In this document: one piece after another, positions 1 to 10,767 of the stretch
Layout of the letters: every line of letters begins with the position of its first letter
How positions within the stretch are numbered: position 1 is the first letter of the stretch
Origin: Forficula auricularia
Lineage: Eukaryota > Arthropoda > Insecta > Dermaptera > Forficulidae
Assembly (NCBI GenBank): GCA_024734495.1
Contig: JALMQS010000088.1
Location: 1,116,001-1,180,000 of the forward strand
DNA: 64,000 bases
Direction: 5' to 3'
Position numbers and translations under genes: made by a program
Notes under the pieces: model-generated
What the model was told of the DNA's origin: nothing
The model's input: the letters and a program-made list of their open reading frames with translations, nothing else
Database searches by the model: none

Positions 1-1005
1 ATTTATACTCTATCAGTTTGATTATAAGTACTTTTATCGTATGATCAATAGATAATGAGATATTTACTAAAAATTGATTTTGAACCTTATTTTTGCAGCC
101 AAGGAGATTTCTTCCGCCAAATATACTGATTAATAACAAAGAAAAAAGACGAAATGACCACTGTCCTGTGAGGGTTTGAGACATGAAATCGATAAAAATA
201 CATAAATAAGTGTTGGTATTTCAAATTAAAATAAATTATTTATTAAAAAAATAAAAAATTTCGAGCCTTCTTGATTCAGAACTTGCGGTACAAAAATGTA
301 GAAAAAAAAATATCATTCTAAATGAGCTATTAAACGTTTTACCTTATGTGCAATTTGGAAATTGTATTAATAACCCAGCTCTGTCAAATTCAACTTCGAA
401 AAAATTCTTCATAATATTGAGTAATATTATAATTTTTCACTCAAAATGAGTGAAATTGGTATTTTAAAAAATTCAATTTCGTCCTATTTTTCGGTACAAA
501 TTGAAATTTTCATTTTTTCTCACTCTATCATTAATTAAAAAAAAAATAGTTTCTCAAAAAATAATATTATGGTATTTTTTTATTATTTTTTGAGATTTTG
601 GTATTTTTCGACTCATTAACGTTCAGTATTTCTGTTCCTTTGAGTAAGTCTGACCAATCTCGGATCAAAATTAATAGTACTTCTGTTGACGTGTTCAAAC
701 CTACAACTCACTATAATAATCGAAAAATATGACTATTAGAGCCGAATGGGATCCGCAGTTTCTTCGGGATACAATGAACAGAAATAGTTATATTACACTC
801 TATTAGAAGGAATTTCTTCTAGTAATCGATGATCCACGTCTAACATTATATGTCTTAGATTAGTATACTGTAGAGTTAGAAGAAATTTTCGAAGGTTTGT
901 TGTTAATCTTGAAGTCGAATCAAGGTGCAGAATTATTGATGATGAGATTTGCAGGGTTCTGCCTCGGTAGTTTAAGGAAACAGCGGTTCCTGGTGCCGTA
1001 GACCT
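1..1005. other. AT-rich non-coding stretch
   Basis: No ORF of note, no repeat shared with the rest of the window that I could detect, and no RNA-gene signature. It is presumably intergenic or intronic DNA. Confidence 0.5.
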
Positions 1006-1045
1006 GTATTTTTCAACCGCCGGTCCGAGGGACCGGTCCGCGGAT
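1006..1045. repeat. hAT-like terminus relic with CCGGTCC palindrome
   Basis: The stretch reads TTCAACCGCCGGTCCGAGG and then GACCGGTCCGCGG. Many hAT elements begin CAG..TTCTCAACC followed by GGTCCGCGG. Here the first bases are degraded and no partner end or target duplication was found, so this is only a relic call. Confidence 0.35.
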
Positions 1046-1104
1046 AATTTTCACAATTACAATTACTTACAATAATTACTTATCTTTATATTTAAATATT
1101 AATG

Positions 1105-1510
1105 TCATCATCATTGAGTATACAGTCCTAAGACTGGTTTGATGCAACAATCCGTCTCCACTCGACTCTGTCCCCCGCCAGCTGTTTGACCTCTCTAAAT
1201 GTCTGGTATCCCATATCCCCAATTATTTGGTTGAAATATTCTAATCTGGGTCTTCCCCTTCCCTTTTCTTTCCCACCTCCCTCCAAGATATCCCTAAGCA
1301 GTCCCCAATGTCTCAGTGTGTGCCCCATCATCTGACCTCTTCTCTTCTTCAGACTCTTCCACAAGGTTCTTTCTCCGATTCTTCCAAGAACTTCTTCATT
1401 TGTAATTTTATCCATCCATTTGATATTCATCATTCATCTGTAGCGCCACATTTCGAAAGCCTCTAATCTCTTTCTCTCCGCTTCTCTAATATTCCAGGTT
1501 TCACACCTGG
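1105..1510 (-). pseudogene. RTE-type non-LTR retrotransposon, 3' end (copy 1)
   Basis: On the minus strand this encodes the last ~100 residues of an RTE-type endonuclease/reverse transcriptase. Recognisable blocks are KITNEEVLGRIGE, SLKKRRGQMMGHTLRH, GRGRPRLEYFNQIIGD and DRVEWRRIVASNQS, followed by a stop. This tail follows the RT thumb and has no catalytic residues. The DNA ends in a TGATGATGA-type repeat at 1105-1113, as RTE elements do. An in-frame stop lies just upstream of the MMNIKW block (near 1434), and one residue is lost in GERRTLWK. Upstream the frame runs into the unrelated segment at 1511-2226. Copies 32297-32715, 33425-33669 and 34781-35058 are the same family. It cannot make functional protein. 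Confidence 0.85.
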
Positions 1511-2226
1511 ACAATTAATGTAAGTAAATAATAATAAAAATGTTACAATTAACTTATGTAGTAGTTCTTTGATATCTAGCAAAAAAAATTTGTAAAGAAT
1601 AAGTAAAAATTTTTCACAAATTTTACCGGCTGCGGGCCAAAAAAAATAGAGAAACACTGTCGTAGACGAATATAAAAGATTCCTGGGGTCATAAACAATT
1701 AAGAATATTTCCAATGGTAACATCTTTTAAATAAAATAAATACAAATATTATTTTGAATATTCAAAATGATTTTCAATATTTTAATTAAGTTAACTATAC
1801 CTAAAATATGTTTTTTTATTTAAAGAGTTTTCATATTGAAATCTTGAATAACCCCCCGATCTTCTCAAATAGCAATCGGTGTCTTGTGCCTTTTTTTACT
1901 CAGAGGGCGTCAAGCAATCAATTTCATTTTAATAACCCTGTGCACATGTTCAGCCCACACAATATAATATTTCGCTTCTTCAAATATTTCTAGACCATTT
2001 CGGTTATTCACTTAGCCCGAGGAGATGAATGATTTTTATCTCAAAAAATTTTCTTCTTAAAAAAAAAGTTTTCCTCGTGCGACAGTATTAAAGTCTCAAG
2101 TGTATTTTATGAAAAGTCAACGCCTTAGAGAAGCAAATACAAACTTTTTATAAATATTTATTTTATAAGCTCAGGGGTCAGGGAGAAGCCGAAGAGAGTG
2201 GAGTGGAAATACATTGGAGAATAGAG
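1511..2226. repeat. 0.7-kb passenger segment attached to RTE 3' end (copy 1)
   Basis: This segment is repeated almost base for base at 32716-33421, where it is again joined to the RTE 3' end at the same point (after the CCAGGTTT..CTGGACAATT junction). It is not RTE coding sequence: the RTE copy at 33425-33669 continues through that point with ETWTIREAERKRLEAF. Within it, 1620-1659 reads on the minus strand as a hAT-like terminus (CAGTGTTTCTC... then GGCCCGCAGCCGG). No credible ORF was found. The two loci appear to descend from one chimeric element. Confidence 0.75.
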
Positions 2227-2572
2227 CCAAAGAACTTTAAATTATATTTTTAAACAGAACAAAAAAATAAATAGATAGATATAAAAATATTAAAAAAAAC
2301 TATGAAATATTATTTTCAACCTTTTAATTTAATAAAAATTAAGTAAAAGTTATGTTTCTTTTGTTTTCGTAATTTTAAATGAATATGAATTGGAAGAAAA
2401 AGTAAAAACAATTTCAAGACTCTCTACACTTTACGCAAATTTTGCTGATGGTCTTAGGAGAGGACTCCCGTAAGCAATTAGATTTAGAGTTGTCCTACTA
2501 ATAAATTAAAATTAAAATTTTTTTAAATTTATTTTTTAATTTAATCAACCAACTAATTAATTAATTAGTTGT
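2227..2572. other. AT-rich spacer
   Basis: No gene or clear repeat seen. Around 2555-2570 there is a short TTAATTAATTAATTAGTT palindromic run. Confidence 0.4.
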
Positions 2573-3243
2573 TTCGCGATAATACTAGCAAAAAGTTAAC
2601 TCTTAGTATATAGAACAGACAATAAGGATTCATTATTCATAAGCCCAAAACTTTTTGGTATTTTTGTACCACTACTAGCCAATCCCGTGCTCGTTTGACA
2701 AATCTGGCAACGCTGTCGGAGCTTGTAAATATTTTATCATAGAAATGTCAGATAAAGTACATTATAAAGGAAGATTTATAAAACAAAAAGTTCTTAATAA
2801 GCGATTGAAAGCTGTTGCGACAATGGCTGAAGTGAAAAACGTCAAAAAAGTACTAAAGATAACCCACTTTTTAGGTTAAATAAATGCGATGTTGTCAGCT
2901 TGTTTTTAGTGTAAATTTTTCATTATTTTTTCATTATTATCTCTGAAACTGTGTTGTAACTATGAATTAAAATTTTCTTCAAAAAAATATTAGTTATTAT
3001 TTAATGTTGGTTTAGTTTTTTATAACAGTGGTAAGAAGAGTTTCTTAATTATAATTAAATATCCCGTATAGTGCAATGTATAAGAGTCTGAAAAACTCTA
3101 TCTTTGGAATTGAATATCTCTGGAACTATATTGTTTATAAATTTCGTTTTGCCACCAATCGATGAAGAAGTATTTAAATAATAATCTATCTAAATTTCAA
3201 AAAAATCTCAACAAAACCATATGGTGAAACAACTACCTTAATA
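2573..3243. repeat. Dispersed repeat R1, copy 1
   Basis: This ~0.67-kb unit recurs at 31645-32296 (continuing at 33670-33735) and at 53567-54252. Shared landmarks, in order, are GATAATACTAGCAAAAAGTT, AGTATATAGAACAGACAATA, CCCAAAACTTTTTG, CTCGTTTGACAAAT, GATATCCCGTATAGTGCAATG-like sequence and TTTCGTTTTGCCACCAATCG. No protein similarity was recognised. The three copies differ by scattered substitutions and indels, which suggests an old non-autonomous transposon or another dispersed repeat. Its termini are not resolved. Confidence 0.75.
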
Positions 3244-3748
3244 TTATTTTTTAGACCATATAGTTTTATAAAATCATATGGTACAATATTTATTTCAGAT
3301 CCTGTATCCAATTTCATTTTTATATTTATTCCTTCTAATTTAATAGATTTGTACCAAGCTTTTGTCTATAGAATTAATAAAAAATAATGTATCAACACTT
3401 ATTTATAGGGGAGGTAACAGATTTACTAGACACAAACTGTTTGTGTTGCTTGGAAATCATGGAAGCTTTTTGGAGCGTAGCACTGGAAGTAATAAACCTA
3501 TGTGGATAATATTGTAGTTTGGTTCGAGTTTAAATTAAAGATGGTAATGCAATAGAAATATCCAGCGACGAAATTGCGAAATGCTATTAGGGTTTAAATC
3601 AATATTCAAGGCAATAATTAATCCCATTCATTTCTATTAAATGGAAAACCAAATACAAGTAAAGAAAACATTTATAAATTAAATTTACAAAAGGGGAAAT
3701 TTAATTATCTGAGAGAGAGAGAGAGAGCCGGGTTTATTTTCCTTTCGG
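3244..3748. other. AT-rich spacer with GA microsatellite
   Basis: No gene seen. A short (GA)n run lies at about 3712-3727. Confidence 0.5.
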
Positions 3749-3965
3749 AGTCGTGTTTTCATTCGTCGAGACATCTTCGTGTAGATTTGTCTGTCTGAAA
3801 GGGAATATCCTTTGTTTTAGACATTCCGTCAGAGTGTCATTTAAGTGGCCAGGGATCGAAAACCGCATCGAACTATCTGAGGCTTTTACCCTAACGAGAA
3901 ACGGCCCAATAAAAAACGATAATGGCCCAAATGGATTTCCAGCCACAAGCCAACATCTCTTTTAA
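3749..3965. other. GC-richer unique segment with short ORFs on both strands
   Basis: Base composition is clearly less AT-rich than the surroundings, and 70-residue ORFs run on both strands (3753-3965 plus, 3734-3946 minus). Neither protein resembles a family I know, and no second copy occurs in this window. It could be a diverged exon, a regulatory island or chance. I do not call a gene. Confidence 0.3.
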
Positions 3966-4387
3966 AAAGATAAAAAAAATTAGATTATTCATTTAATCTC
4001 TTCTCTTAATGTAAATTGATTTCGATTCGGTGATAAAAATCGGATAAATTATGGATTAAACATTGCGAAACCAGCGGAGGGTACCGCGTTTAATGGCTGT
4101 GTTCGACAACCAAATTTAAAATGTTCCATGCAAAAACTAATTTAATTTCCGGGTTTTTTTTTTGTTGGTTTTTTTTATCTCCACAATGGAAAGAAATGTT
4201 TTTTTGAAAAAAATTGAGGAAAAAGTGAAAAAATTTTTCAAGATATTGTGCTGTTCGTATTTTTTATTATTATTTTTTTTTTTTGTATGGAAACAGTTTG
4301 AATTAGAAAGTTGAAGCTGTTTGCCACATGGTGCATATCAGTGATTCTCAACCGGGGTCCGCGAACTAAGTCTAAGGGGCCTGCAAG

Positions 4388-4638
4388 CAGTGGCGTAGCC
4401 AGAAAATGAGCGGGGTCAGTCCACAAAGCAAAATATTTTGTGGAAATTTTTTTTATTAAAACAAATAGGTACTTCAAGAAATTAAAAAAGAACATAATTC
4501 TTGATTAAACATGATGAAATATATTTAATTACGGTTAGTTTGCCATAAGAAACGGTTTGTCGTTGCCGTTAATCATCCCATGAGCCCTACCCTTGGGGGA
4601 GGGGAGTTCTGAGCCCCTCCCCCGTGGCTACGCTCCTG
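4388..4638. mobile_element. Nested hAT-type MITE
   Basis: Left terminus CAGTGGCGTAGCCAG; right terminus reverse-complements to CAGGAGCGTAGCCAC. The interior is AT-rich with a subterminal GGGGGAGGGG block near 4597. No ORF. The flanking 8-mers match poorly, so the exact insertion duplication is not shown. Confidence 0.6.
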
Positions 4639-4848
4639 TCCGAAAAAACCTACCTTGCTAAATATCTGTTACCAATAATTAAAAAAAATCACAAACTAAA
4701 CAAATATAAATTAGTTTGTGAAGATATTTAAAAATTACTATTCCCATTTTTAGTTAATAGTGAGACATCCGGTGGTATTATAAAAGCAAGTGCAATAAAT
4801 TCTTATCTTTTCACGGTTGTGTGTGAAGAAATGGGTTCTTTCCATATT

Positions 4849-4900
4849 ACCCTAGTAGCACAATGTTTCAAACTATATAGTAACATTGTGCTACTAGGGT
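4849..4900. repeat. Perfect 19-bp-arm hairpin
   Basis: Arms ACCCTAGTAGCACAATGTT (4849-4867) and its exact reverse complement (4882-4900) flank a 14-base loop. A related CTAGTAGCACAA...AACTATATAGTAAC sequence occurs near 40658-40690, so this is probably a minimal foldback of a dispersed family. Confidence 0.8.
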
Positions 4901-5529
4901 ATCTTTTTCTGCATAACTGACATACATTGGTTATCCCGGGAAAATGTGACACGACTCATTAATATGTGATAAGAATTACAACAGTTTTTAATAGAAAAAA
5001 AGTCAAGTTTAGGTACATATTTAGACGATCCAAATTGGGCGACAAAGCTTACATACCTACCCCAGTGACATATTTTCCATTCTTAATAAATTGAACCTTT
5101 CAATTCAAGGACGGCAAATTAATATATTTGTTAAGAATAACAAAATTAAAGCCTTTAGGAAAAAATTACAAAAATGGCAGGAAAGAATTCATAAAGGGAT
5201 TTATGATATCGTATGTTCCCGTTTTAGTGTCAATTAATAAATGACGAGGGAATAATATTTGATAAGAAAAAATTTCTAATATCTTCAGAAGAAATTTAAA
5301 AATAAGCATAATCTAAGCATAGCGTATTTATGCCAACCTTTTACTTTCAACGATTTAATATTTTATTTGGGGGTCCGCCAAGTTCGACATACTTTGCAAT
5401 GGGTCCCTGTTAATAAAAAGGTTGATAAACACTGGTGCAGATTACACAGATCTGTGATGAAAAGGTTGTTTGAATAATTTTAATTGATTCTTATACATTT
5501 TCTGATAAAAGTATTAAAGCCAATATAAG

Positions 5530-5870
5530 TGGGTTCCCCCTATTTCGGCCTGTAAAAATACTTCTATCTGGTTTTGATTAAAATTTTTTAATTGTACCTA
5601 GTTATCCAGAGATCGAAGAGTAAAAAAAAGAAAGAAAATACCAAAATATAAATTTTTGAGCAATTTAGAAGGATTTATTTGAAAAGCGAAAAACTAGTAG
5701 AAGCTCCCTCTATTTCGGCTTGGAAACAAATTTCTGTATTTTTTTTTCAGAATTTTTGATCATATCCATTTATCGGCACAATAAAGAAAAAATACCAAAA
5801 TCTTAAGTTTAGAGTATAGAGTTTCCTTTATTGTTATATATGAAAATGTAGATAATGTTATTGCAAATTA
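5530..5870. repeat. Diverged tandem duplication, ~172-bp unit
   Basis: CCCCCTATTTCGGCCTG near 5535 and CTCCCTCTATTTCGGCTTG near 5705 begin two diverged units that share AATACCAAAAT and neighbouring sequence. No coding potential seen. Confidence 0.5.
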
Positions 5871-5950
5871 ATTAATTGATTAATTAATTTTTTTTATTTA
5901 ATTTGTTATCAAAAATAGCTATGCAGGGAAATTGGATGTCGACCCTATCA

Positions 5951-6038
5951 AGTTTCATCCCCTCAGGAGTCGAACCTGAGAACTAACATGCTATCCGGTC
6001 AGTCAGCTCACACCCTCGAGACAAAAACCTCTCTCTGA
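5951..6038 (-). repeat. tRNA-like SINE unit, left member of inverted pair
   Basis: The minus strand reads TCTCGAGGGTGTGAGCTGAC, then a GGATAGCATG block, then TCTCAGGTTCGACTCCTGAG. The last part is a T-arm/B-box shape (GGTTCGACTCC inside a CTCAG..CTGAG stem), and the GAGCTGACTG..GGATAGC part resembles an A box/D arm. A near-identical unit lies in opposite orientation at 6212-6300. I read it as the head of a tRNA-derived SINE rather than a functional tRNA, because no acceptor stem closes. Confidence 0.6.
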
Positions 6039-6211
6039 ATCGCAATATATGATATAAACACAGAAATTTTTTACTCCATTCTTCTATAACGGAAATTAAA
6101 AAATTTAGCTAAAAATGAAAAAAAGTCCTCTTATTTAAATTCAAAACTAAAGCTTTGAGCATCTTTTTTTTTGAAAATAGTTGAAAGTTTTTTCAAAAAA
6201 TCAGCTCGGGA

Positions 6212-6300
6212 TCAGAGAGAGGTTTTTGTCTCGAGGGTGTGAGCTGACTGCCTGGATAGCATGTTAGTTCTCAGGTTCGACTCCTGAAGGGATGAATCCC
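6212..6300 (+). repeat. tRNA-like SINE unit, right member of inverted pair
   Basis: This unit matches the minus strand of 5951-6038 with only a few differences. It continues into GGGATGAATCCC and CTTCTGATATCGCAA. That tail resembles the sequence after the B-box-like block at 42026-42060, so the two loci belong to one family. A second inverted repeat surrounds this unit (6138-6193 with 6359-6414, sharing GAAAATAGTTG / CAACTATTTTC). Confidence 0.6.
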
Positions 6301-6414
6301 TTCTGATATCGCAATTTAATAATATTTCTACTAAAATCTTAGAATTTGTCCGAAAAATATAAAAACTTCCAACTATTTTCAAAAAAAATATGCTCAAAAC
6401 TTTAGTTTTAAATT

Positions 6415-7140
6415 ATATTATCAACATAGACAAATTTTTGATTTATAATAAAATTAATTTAATGAAACTCGTAGATTGCACCTGACTGTTAGCAAATCTT
6501 AAAATTTTTAATTTTTGTCTCCTAGCAAATATCGGATATACCATAAAACTGGAACATCTGCAGTAAAGGTCATGCATGGCCTTCTTAAATTTGCTTTTGT
6601 AACAATTTCTCATTGCATTTTTTCTAACGCTTAAATTTCCACATCAATAAAATTTGAAAAGGCTGTCTGATTTGCTAACTAACTGGCGGATCGCATGTTC
6701 TTTTGATGCCAAACTTTGACACTATTACCGCCGAATGTTTTTCATGCCAAATTATAGGAACAAATTTTTTTGCCAAGTCATGTGTATTGCTAATTACATT
6801 ATAAAGAGCCATTGGTTTAACTAAGTAATTTAGAAATTGAGTAGTTTTTAGCGTTCAAACGAAGCGATTGAGAATTATTTAGATTATTTTTAGACATTCA
6901 TAAATTTGTAGTATAAAGGACTATACACGCTATCAAGTCATAATTATGTTAATAATTACAATTGTAGTTCAATTCGATAAATAAATTAATGCCCTTTGAA
7001 ATTAAATTAATAAAAATCACATTTCATTTCAATATCTAGGCATGTCGATAGAAACATCCTAGACATATCATTCGATTCTAACTCATTGGAATTCAATAAT
7101 AAGGTTTCAATGTTGGCCGTGACAAATCACATCTACTGCT
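6415..7140. other. AT-rich spacer
   Basis: No gene or recognised repeat. Confidence 0.4.
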
Positions 7141-7880
7141 AAAGCTGCTGTGTGCAAGCTTGGTTTCCTATTCAGGGCCAGAGGCTATTTTACATCCAAT
7201 CAACTTCTTACGCTATATAAGGCTCAAATGTGTCCCTGTCCCAAATACCTCTCTCGTCTATGGAGAGGAGCCTCCAAGAATCCTCTTACCACATTAGATG
7301 CAATTCAGAAGCGAGCAATTAAACTAATATGAGACCCGGCCTTAACTAAAGCACGATGCACACGAGGCTATTTCCTCTACCTGTTTTTGGAATGGGAGCA
7401 CTGGTTTGCAATTTGGAGGCCTGTCGGGATCGAAATGACTTCACTCCTGGCTAGTTTGCTTGATTTAAAAGATAGAACATATTCTATTTTCCGGCTTGGT
7501 CCTGGAATGCTTTTGAGTGGGAACAAGCAGACAAAAATTATTAAAACGGCTCGTGTGTAGCGGCCTTAACTCACTCGACTCCCTGGCTCATCGTAGAACC
7601 GTTTCTGCCATTTCCCTGTACTATTATGGTAGATACTACCATGGTGTCTGTTTAGTCGAGCTGAAATCACCAATTTCCTACTGATTTTTCGACTGATCAG
7701 CACTCCTTTGCTGTCAAATTTGTTAAAAATCGAATCAGCACTTTTGCCAAGTCGTTTATCCCTATATCTTCATAGACTGGAACTCGCTTCCAACCACCGT
7801 CTTCACTATGACTTAAACCTTCAGTTGTTCCAAATATCTTCGGCTCATACCCAGCCCATATAATTTACACGATGGAGAGG
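7141..7880 (+). pseudogene. Jockey-type retrotransposon C-terminal relic, split by a MITE
   Basis: Plus-strand reading gives GFLFRARGYFTSNQLLTLYK, then the LWRGASKNPLTTLDAIQKRA block and a stop. After an insertion it resumes with LDSLAHRR-like and FYRYYHG-like sequence in shifted frames. The same blocks occur in the better-preserved Jockey copy at 22723-23974 (SKRFYKPPQLLTIYKAQIRP, ATLDAIQKRAVRLID, LAHRRDVSALSLFYRYYHG). This is the post-RT C-terminal region and holds no catalytic motif. Stops, frameshifts and the 213-bp insertion at 7348-7560 make it a dead relic. Confidence 0.75.
7348..7560. mobile_element. Small MITE inserted in Jockey relic
   Basis: The insertion is flanked by an 11-bp direct repeat CGGCCTTAACT (7337-7347 and 7561-7571). 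Removing one copy plus the insert restores the Jockey reading CCTTAACTCACTCGACTCCC. The ends are imperfect inverted repeats: GCACACGAGGC near the left end, and GGCTCGTGTGTAG at the right end (reverse complement CTACACACGAGCC). No ORF. A 9-11-bp duplication would fit a Mutator-like origin, but the superfamily is not certain. Confidence 0.7.
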
Positions 7881-8112
7881 TCAATCCAGGACTTTTTTGT
7901 GTAACTTCTTCTCACATCAATTAAATTTAAAAAAAAAAAAAGAAAAAGCAACTCCTTTTTTCATTTTTTTACAAATTGAATAATTCCATTGATAAAGGGG
8001 GAAATTCTCCCGAAACTTCTTCTTTTTTGATGATTGTTTTTTTTTAAAGATTTTTATTATTTTAATTACCCAAATATAATAATCAATAAAATTTATTTTA
8101 TATACCCATAGG

Positions 8113-8225
8113 TGTATGTTTATTTGTATCAAGCAGAGGACATCCTCATTGATTTCTTCTTCAAAATTTTTTTTTTCGTATATCATATGTGAATCTAGAT
8201 ATTTTCAATTAAACCGTTTTGTCCC
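8113..8225. repeat. Dispersed repeat, pair with 55606-55706
   Basis: Both loci share TTATTTGTATCAAGCAGAG, then a TTGATTTCT block and ATATTTTCAATTAAA, with diverged sequence between. Nature unknown. Confidence 0.55.
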
Positions 8226-9633
8226 TGATTTATTTCACATATTATTCCACTCTGGAGTGCAAATGCTCAGGTCGCTATATTGATCGTGCTTTTAATCGCG
8301 TCTCTGTTTGTCTTTTCGAGATAAACTCGCGAACATCATAAAACGGATCCCTCCATATCCTATCATGAACCAAACGGAGAGCAACCAGAGTACCCGATTC
8401 CAATCTGCCATAAAACAAAAAAAAACGTTTTGTTAACTATTAGCGTTGTTGAGCAAAAGGGGTTGTGGGGGAGGGTGGCTTGGCTACAAAAACCATAACA
8501 AAAGATAGACCAAAACGCATATACGCTAAAGGGCCTTTGCTACATTTTCATCTATTAAAAATATATCCATTTCTGTTTGTTATCTTTAATTAATAAAGTG
8601 AAGTGATAGAGAAAACGTTTCGCGCTGGATTTCATTTACATTTTAAGCAATTTTTATTTCATTTAGAAATGTTATCTAATATCCTTGGTAAATTAAAAGC
8701 AACCAATTGAATATTTCAGTTCGTTTGTAGAATGTCCAGCTTACTATGGTATGTATAACAAAACGAATTTACTAATATTCATTCGGGTATTTGAAACTTA
8801 AGAAACAGCAGAATATTTATAATTAAATAAATTGATTATGAAGGTCAAACTTTCGAAAGTTTCTGCCACCTTTCTGTTCTCTAGTTATCACAAAAAAATG
8901 TTGAAAATTAGTTTTATTTAAGTTTCAAAATAATGAATCAGCAAAAAATAACTTATTTTTCATTTTTGGGGTTCAAAATGGTGAAAGGGAGTGAAATCCC
9001 ATTATTATTTACAAAAATGTATTCAGTCATATCTCAAAAATGGTCAATTCCTATTAAAACAAATTTTAAATTTAATTTACATCTACTATTATTAAACGAG
9101 CAAAAATTGTATATAGAATTGTTTTTATATTTCTATCTTAGTTCTATTTTGAAAACGACTCTACCGATTTTGATGAAATTCACGGGTTAGGGAGTTTTTG
9201 GATTGAAAATTCGATCAGTCACGGCCTCATCTTCGAGAAAATTGTTTTTGATGGGTTTTTTCGTAATCAAATTAATTATTCTCAGGTAGAAAAATGGCAA
9301 TCTTGCGCTTTTAAAAAAGGTTACTCTTTTACTTTTGTACCCAGACAGACAATGGGTTGCGTTAATTCATTGTTCTCAAAGGCCTTGAAGAAGTATTGTG
9401 ATTGTGGTTTTTAACATATTTTGTTCTACCTAAACGTTAGAATTATTAATAAACGTTTTATAATTGTTTTTATAAAGAACCTTATTTATTTAATAGAATA
9501 AACAATAATCGAGAATTTATTTAAAAATATATTTCGCATGAGCAGGTCTCAATTTTCTGAAAAAATAACACATTTTGATAGGTTTTATTTATTAACAATT
9601 GGATGAATAAAAATGAATCATGTGGTTGAATCA

Positions 9634-9725
9634 AAACAGGTGCAGGAGGTGGGGTGCAGTGGTGGGGGATCCGGGGATAGGGCAAGATTTCGGAGGTAGG
9701 GTCGAGGTGGGGGGGGGGGGGGGTT
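9634..9725 (+). repeat. G-rich tract
   Basis: Several G runs (GTGGGGTGCAGTGGTGGGGG, CCGGGGATAGGG) lead to a long uninterrupted G run at about 9708-9723. It stands out sharply in this AT-rich DNA and could form G-quadruplexes on the plus strand. Confidence 0.6.
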
Positions 9726-10442
9726 ACAGTGAGCGAATGCTATATATATTTTTTATTTTTTTATTTGAAAACGGATCTCAAATAAAAATCGGCATTTTTA
9801 TCAGAATTTTAAATTAAAAAATAATATTAAAATAAAGCTTTTAACTGAAGGAAAAAGTTACCGAGCATCGCTCGGTGCTTCAAGGTACTATTACCTTAAG
9901 TGGCGAGATTCATAAAATTATTAAATATCCAACGGCCTTTAAATTAAATTTACAAAAGAAAAAAAGATAATTTCCTTAAAAAATCTAAATCAATTTTTAC
10001 CCCTATAGATAATTTTAAACATTATTATTATTATTATTATTTATTTTTTTTTAATCGAAAATTCATTTCAGATTCAAACCGGCTTAAATTTACAAACTCT
10101 TAATCCTTTTTTTTCTTTTGTTTCAGGTGAGTGATCATCTTCTTTTCTCAGATTCATTTGCAGACCTTCGCTAGGCAAGTAGAATGTTAATATTTTATTT
10201 AATAAATTTATTCACCACATAACCTTACCATACACCTGCTCTTTACGTTTATTTATTTCATAAGTACATCTTTAGTTATAAATTAAACTTTATAAAAATC
10301 ATATTTTAAAGGTATTCAATATTAGATAAGTAGCTGTTAAAGCTTATATTTTTGTAATTGAATTTATTGAATGTGAACTTTTTATTAAAATCACTGATCA
10401 TTATTTATAACTATTTATGGTATTAAAAACTTTTAAGGAGTT

Positions 10443-10483
10443 AGGTGTTGGTTCTAGGTGAAACATTTTAATATAAAAATAAA
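10443..10483 (+). repeat. Dispersed GGTGTTGG..GGTGAAACAT motif, copy 1
   Basis: GGTGTTGGTTCTAGGTGAAA then CATTTTAATA. Similar copies lie at 27573, 37752, 49496 and, reversed, at 61268-61298. Confidence 0.6.
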
Positions 10484-10573
10484 CCTACCTCGCATCTTGC
10501 TGAAGTTTTATTATTATATTTATGGTATTGAACACAAAGATAAAGAATGCAATATAACTACTACTACTAGGGG

Positions 10574-10662
10574 ATCGGTTGGTCGAGTATATAACGTAAA
10601 TGCCTTCTAATCAAGCTAGATCGGGCTCAAGCCCGAGTCGCTCCAATCTGATCCTTTCAAAA
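10574..10662 (+). repeat. tRNA-like SINE candidate
   Basis: GGTTGGTCGAGTATATAACG resembles an A box and GGGCTCAAGCCCGAG a B box, about 35 bases apart. A related arrangement (GAGATCGAATATATAAC, then ATTTCAAATTCAC) occurs at 27664-27720, and both follow the GGTGAAACAT motif. Suggestive only. Confidence 0.35.
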
Positions 10663-10767
10663 TTGAGGAAAAATTAATTACTATTTTAATATCATAAAAT
10701 GGCTAATGGTTAATGCCAAAAAAGCCAAAAAAAACATACAAAAAGACTACTACTAAGTAAGCAGTTA

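Larger units (their letters stand above)
4339..5434. mobile_element. hAT-like non-autonomous transposon
   Basis: The left end reads CAGTGATTCTCAACCGGGGT. The right end, reverse-complemented, begins CAGTGTTTATCAACC, a hAT-type terminal inverted repeat. The flanking 8 bases are GTGCATAT (4331-4338) and GTGCAGAT (5435-5442), matching at 7 of 8, as expected for the 8-bp duplication made by hAT transposases. No transposase ORF lies inside. A smaller MITE (4388-4638) and a 19-bp perfect hairpin (4849-4900) sit within it. The GGGTCCGC / GCGGACCC subterminal blocks also pair across the ends. Confidence 0.8.
7881..10440. other. AT-rich non-coding stretch
   Basis: No gene supported. It holds the dispersed repeat at 8113-8225, a slightly GC-richer unique patch at about 8265-8425, a G-rich tract at 9634-9725, a 17-base palindrome ACCGAGCATCGCTCGGT at 9860-9876 and an ATT microsatellite near 10020-10042. 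Confidence 0.45.
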
